Program-made: the position numbers and the translations under genes
Shown here: in pieces, positions 43,951 to 46,756 of the stretch
Layout of the letters: every line of letters starts with the position of its first letter
How positions within the stretch are numbered: the stretch's first letter is position 1
Assembly (NCBI GenBank): GCA_008080515.1
Contig: VIKH01000007.1
Span: 18,095-64,850, forward strand
Source: Gallionellaceae bacterium
GTDB lineage: Bacteria; Pseudomonadota; Gammaproteobacteria; Burkholderiales; Gallionellaceae
Length of the DNA stretch: 46,756 nucleotides
Direction of reading: 5' to 3'
The notes under the pieces: model-generated
What the model was told of the DNA's origin: nothing
The model's database searches: none
Seen by the model: only the letters and a program-made list of their open reading frames with translations

Positions 43951-44205
43951 GGCGCTGATTGAATCGGAAGCTCAAGAAATTGCGCGCCGCCACGGCATAT
44001 CGCAAAGCGCCTACGCCAAACAGGAAGCCAGAGAACCGGTAGGAAGGCTACGCGCGAGAAGATCGCCGCGGCGTTGGGTATTGCGGCAGAGCAGTTGGCG
44101 GTTTGGAAAATCAATTGCGATGCTGACCCGTTTTTGCGTTTTTGGTGTCTGGTGGGTGAAGTGATGGCCACAAAGAAACTGTGGCCTGTCTCCGATTGTT
44201 TGTAG
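43919..44205 (+). pseudogene. HTH (XRE-type) regulator, frameshifted
   Basis: The first frame from ATG 43919 gives EALIESEAQEIARRHGISQS and AYAKQEAREP; from about 44041 the matching continuation KATREKIAAALGIAAEQLAV is in another frame, which runs to a stop at 44203-44205 (ending KKLWPVSDCL). Joined, they read as a short HTH domain of the antitoxin type. One or two bases lost or gained near 44035 explain the break. It may have been the cognate regulator of the Fic gene it overlaps. Confidence 0.6.
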
Positions 44206-44251
44206 CGAAACCAGCCCCACTCAATTTATTGTCCATCATAAGGTTAAAACC

Positions 44252-44328
44252 ACCGGCTTTAGCCGGTCAGCTTTAGCCTTGCAAATTCAGCAAGAGTGGA
44301 ATAACAGAATCAACCTGCTTTAGCAGGT
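44252..44328. repeat. Two hairpins with identical TTTA loops, REP or IS200/IS605-end type
   Basis: ACCGGC-TTTA-GCCGGT (44252-44267) and ACCTGC-TTTA-GCAGGT (44313-44328) are 45 bases apart, 24 bases before the Mrr-type gene. Paired hairpins with a conserved loop are usual at IS200/IS605 ends and in REP elements; no transposase is present. GCTTTAGCCTTGC between them echoes the motif. Confidence 0.75.
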
Positions 44329-44351
44329 GGTAGTTAAGTTAGGACGGCACC

Positions 44352-46616
44352 ATGGAAGATATTCTCGAACGTGTAAGCGGCCCCTCTGCACCGCTCATTA
44401 AGTGCCCACGCCCCCCGATCGGCGAAGGTGAAATCACCGCACTAATGCACAATCTCCAAGATGAGTCCACCTTCCGAGGAGTCTGGACTCTCGCTGACAA
44501 CGGTTCCCCGGTAGCGATTCTTCACGCTTTAGACGAGAAAAATTTTCGTGCGGCACGTACCAGTATGACTGGTGTTCTTGTGTGGAACTGGCCTACACAC
44601 TTTGGCAAGCTTCTAAGTTTTGCCTTGGTCATACCAGGTGAACACTCTCCCCGAATCTTTGTTCCAGATGACAGCGCTTTGGCTCGCGCTGTCTCAGAGT
44701 GCGGGCGCATTGCCTTTGCGGTCAGCTATGGCAAGCAACTTTCGCCGTTTTACTTGGCTGACTTCACCAAGCATCCTGAGCACCCAGATATGCTAGAGGC
44801 TTTACGCGCCGTGCTGCGTTTCGAAAATGACGAGCATTTCTTATTCCGCGACAACGAGCTTTCCTTCTGGTTGCTGATGTATAACAACAAGATGCATTGG
44901 AATGCCGATCTGCCACTGAAAGACGCGATGCGCGCACGATGGGCCTATAACTACGCATCTGTGATCAAAACCGTGAATTCAGAATTGCTAGACGTTCGCG
45001 CTCACGGCTTGCTTAACGATGCGTATGCCAATGATGATGCCCGTGCGAATGCTCCGGTTGTGATGCCATTTTTTGACGAGGTCATGCGCGCCATCATCTC
45101 GCCATCCACGACAACGGCAGATGCCCTCAAGATGGTAAGTTCTGCAATTCCCGATCCGGCAAAAATGGGAGACTTGGTCAGCGGAATATTCACAAGCTTC
45201 AAGAAAGAAGTCCTTACCGATCAGCTCAAGTGGGTAGTTCGTGATTTGCTATGGGCAAGCCTATGGAGCCCCGCTGTAACGAAAAGTGGTCTTCGCCGTC
45301 CATGGTTTGATGGAAGAAATGAATCAGGTGACGTTGCGGTTCGGTACATCGACCTTGATCCCACCGCTTTGGGTGAAGACGCCCGTTGGTATTGGGCAGG
45401 CTTCGAGTTCCAAGAGCTATTTGACATAGGGAACGTGATAACGGGCAAAGATGTACCGATTCCACGAATTCCCTTATATCAACAATTGGCTGATCTCAAA
45501 CTCGAATGCACTGAAGCCGAAGCCGCAGATGCAATCTCGGAGCTCTTGGCCGAGGCACGTGAGAATCGACAGTGGAGCGCACCTTGGGGGGCGCGTGTGC
45601 AGATTGACGTTGGAGCGCTCAAATACCTCGACATCTACGAGATTGAGGGCGAATTCATTGCACTCTTCAGGGGCTTGCACGAGCGGTTCATGATGGTTCC
45701 TGTGAACGTGTCATCGGGAAACTATAGCCCTCCATTTATTCTCAAGGCCGAAGAAGACATTGAAGACAAAGAGAAAATCGAAGAGAACACTCAGGCGGCA
45801 CTTGCACTTGTGCTGATTGTCGCTTCAGTTGTTCGTGACTTTCTGGTCGTCGAAGATCGTCAGTCGCAGTTTGTAGCGAGGCCAGCCAAGCTCCCCCGCT
45901 GCGCTACCAATCAAGCACTGTCGATTATCTACCTGCCACGGGTACGGTACTTGCACCCGAATATCGGAGCATTCAACAAAGCGCTGGCCGGAGATACACA
46001 CCATGCGGCACATGACGTAAATCCACACTTGCGGAAGGCCGAGAAAGCGTCGGCAGCGCAGATGCTGCTCGCGATGCGATATGGTTTTAGTGTTCCGCGC
46101 GGTTACACGTTCGTCCGACCGCATCGCAGGGGCGACGCTGTCGCGCAGGAGCGACAGCGTTTATATCGTAGCCGCTCGGCCTCTGCCATTCTTTACCGCG
46201 CTCTCGCGAAGGCACCGTCCGGTTCGCGACCGGCGTGGTTTGATTTTGAGAAAGACGTCGCCGCAGTGCTATCACAGATGGGCCTACGGATAATTCACCA
46301 AGCCGCTTCCCGCAACGGCGATGGCGGTGTTGACATCTATGCTCACGACGAGGCTGAAGATCGAGTGTGGGCGGTACAGTGCAAGTGCTATGCATCTGCG
46401 CAAAAGGTTGGTCCAGATGTTGTTCGCGAGCTTGCTGGAAGCCTTCATAGATACCCAGAAGGAACTCGCGGAATGATCGTGACCACATCATCATTCACAG
46501 CGGGCGCACTTGAGGAAGCTGCTGTGCTCAACATCAAAACAATAGATGGCCTGCAATTCATAGCCCTTGGCAAAAAAGCAGGAAAGATAGCGGAGTCGAA
46601 TTCTTACAGCGCATAA
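44352..46616 (+). CDS. Large protein with C-terminal Mrr-type restriction nuclease domain
   Basis: A 754-residue protein. The last 125 residues are an Mrr_cat PD-(D/E)XK domain: FEKDVAAVLSQMGLRIIHQA, then GDGGVDIYAH with D661 and VWAVQCKCYA with Q676 and K678 (the QxK form used by Mrr), and GMIVTTSSFTAGALEEA. The 600-residue N-terminal part is unfamiliar; it is acidic and mostly helical, with WNWPTHFGKLLSFALVIPGE, a helical middle and a RVRYLHPNIGAFNKALAG segment. No ATPase, methyltransferase or clear DNA-reading motif is seen. AT-richer than core genes. Likely a stand-alone defence nuclease whose sensor is the N-terminal part; that is inference. Confidence 0.8.
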   Translation: MEDILERVSGPSAPLIKCPRPPIGEGEITALMHNLQDESTFRGVWTLADNGSPVAILHALDEKNFRAARTSMTGVLVWNWPTHFGKLLSFALVIPGEHSPRIFVPDDSALARAVSECGRIAFAVSYGKQLSPFYLADFTKHPEHPDMLEALRAVLRFENDEHFLFRDNELSFWLLMYNNKMHWNADLPLKDAMRARWAYNYASVIKTVNSELLDVRAHGLLNDAYANDDARANAPVVMPFFDEVMRAIISPSTTTADALKMVSSAIPDPAKMGDLVSGIFTSFKKEVLTDQLKWVVRDLLWASLWSPAVTKSGLRRPWFDGRNESGDVAVRYIDLDPTALGEDARWYWAGFEFQELFDIGNVITGKDVPIPRIPLYQQLADLKLECTEAEAADAISELLAEARENRQWSAPWGARVQIDVGALKYLDIYEIEGEFIALFRGLHERFMMVPVNVSSGNYSPPFILKAEEDIEDKEKIEENTQAALALVLIVASVVRDFLVVEDRQSQFVARPAKLPRCATNQALSIIYLPRVRYLHPNIGAFNKALAGDTHHAAHDVNPHLRKAEKASAAQMLLAMRYGFSVPRGYTFVRPHRRGDAVAQERQRLYRSRSASAILYRALAKAPSGSRPAWFDFEKDVAAVLSQMGLRIIHQAASRNGDGGVDIYAHDEAEDRVWAVQCKCYASAQKVGPDVVRELAGSLHRYPEGTRGMIVTTSSFTAGALEEAAVLNIKTIDGLQFIALGKKAGKIAESNSYSA

Positions 46617-46706
46617 AAGCTAAAAGGGTCATCGCAATAATTTCCCAATCTCTTGGCAGAGAATAACGAACAATCAGGGGCGACGGATCGCGGTTCCTGT
46701 AAACTT

Positions 46707-46745
46707 GGGTGATTTGGGTGATTTGGGGTCGGGTGATTTGGGGTC
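46707..46745. repeat. Short tandem repeat at the window end
   Basis: GGGTGATTTGGGGTC occurs twice head to tail (46716-46730, 46731-46745), preceded by a truncated unit GGGTGATTT at 46707. The 140 bases after the nuclease gene contain no gene; the repeat may mark the edge of a further element outside the window. Confidence 0.85.
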
Positions 46746-46756
46746 AGCATCACCAT

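Noticed and set aside
46707-46745. Possible CRISPR-like repeats at the window end
   Set aside because: Directly tandem 15-bp units with no spacer; a simple tandem repeat.

Overview
The window looks like chromosomal DNA of a GC-rich betaproteobacterium. The housekeeping set (zipA-ligA, hpt with a thioinosine phosphorylase and def, radC-rpmB-rpmG, coaBC-dut, rppH-proS) and a flavocytochrome c sulfide dehydrogenase pair fit a Nitrosomonadales/Gallionellaceae-type lithotroph. That placement is inference from gene content and protein style, not from a marker gene.

Layout. 1-1.08 kb: 3' part of the replicative helicase gene dnaB, broken by an internal out-of-frame deletion. 1.1-4.4 kb: a tRNA-Val gene used as an integration target, three 10-bp tandem repeats, a P4-type integrase, a toxin-antitoxin-like pair and a methyltransferase. 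4.4-16.2 kb: mostly core genes, namely ligA-zipA, an RpfE-like gene, a PilU-like ATPase, a hydrolase with an amidinotransferase-family enzyme, and the tight operon hpt - thioinosine phosphorylase - def - K+ channel; then a phage-type regulator and a lipoprotein. 16.2-19.7 kb: repeats, gene remnants, rpmB-rpmG, an HPt/HD-GYP signalling protein and a tolC fragment. 19.7-27.4 kb: radC, coaBC, dut, a PEGA lipoprotein, a CBS protein, rppH, proS and a lytic transglycosylase. 27.4-30.9 kb: a defence/addiction patch with a YoeB/YefM-type pair, a DUF433/DUF5615 pair between 20-bp direct repeats, a DUF3883 nuclease and a decayed BrnT module.

30.9-40.0 kb, minus strand: the most interesting block. It holds every enzyme expected for making lipid-linked D-arabinofuranose (UbiA-family phosphoribosyltransferase, HAD phosphatase, DprE1-like oxidase, DprE2-like reductase), two GT-C membrane glycosyltransferases, a flippase-like membrane protein and an O-acyltransferase. 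Several genes are coupled by 4-nt overlaps. It reads as a complete decaprenylphosphoryl-arabinose (DPA) synthesis and transfer locus of the mycobacterial cell-wall type in a Gram-negative genome; the acceptor is unknown.

40.1-42.5 kb: sulfide dehydrogenase flavoprotein and cytochrome c, then a nitroreductase-family gene. 42.6-46.7 kb: a second accessory patch with a Fic protein, a frameshifted HTH gene, paired hairpins and a 754-residue protein with a C-terminal Mrr-type nuclease. Several kinds of short dispersed palindromes are scattered through the window; some have become part of genes (coaBC, the GIY-YIG gene).
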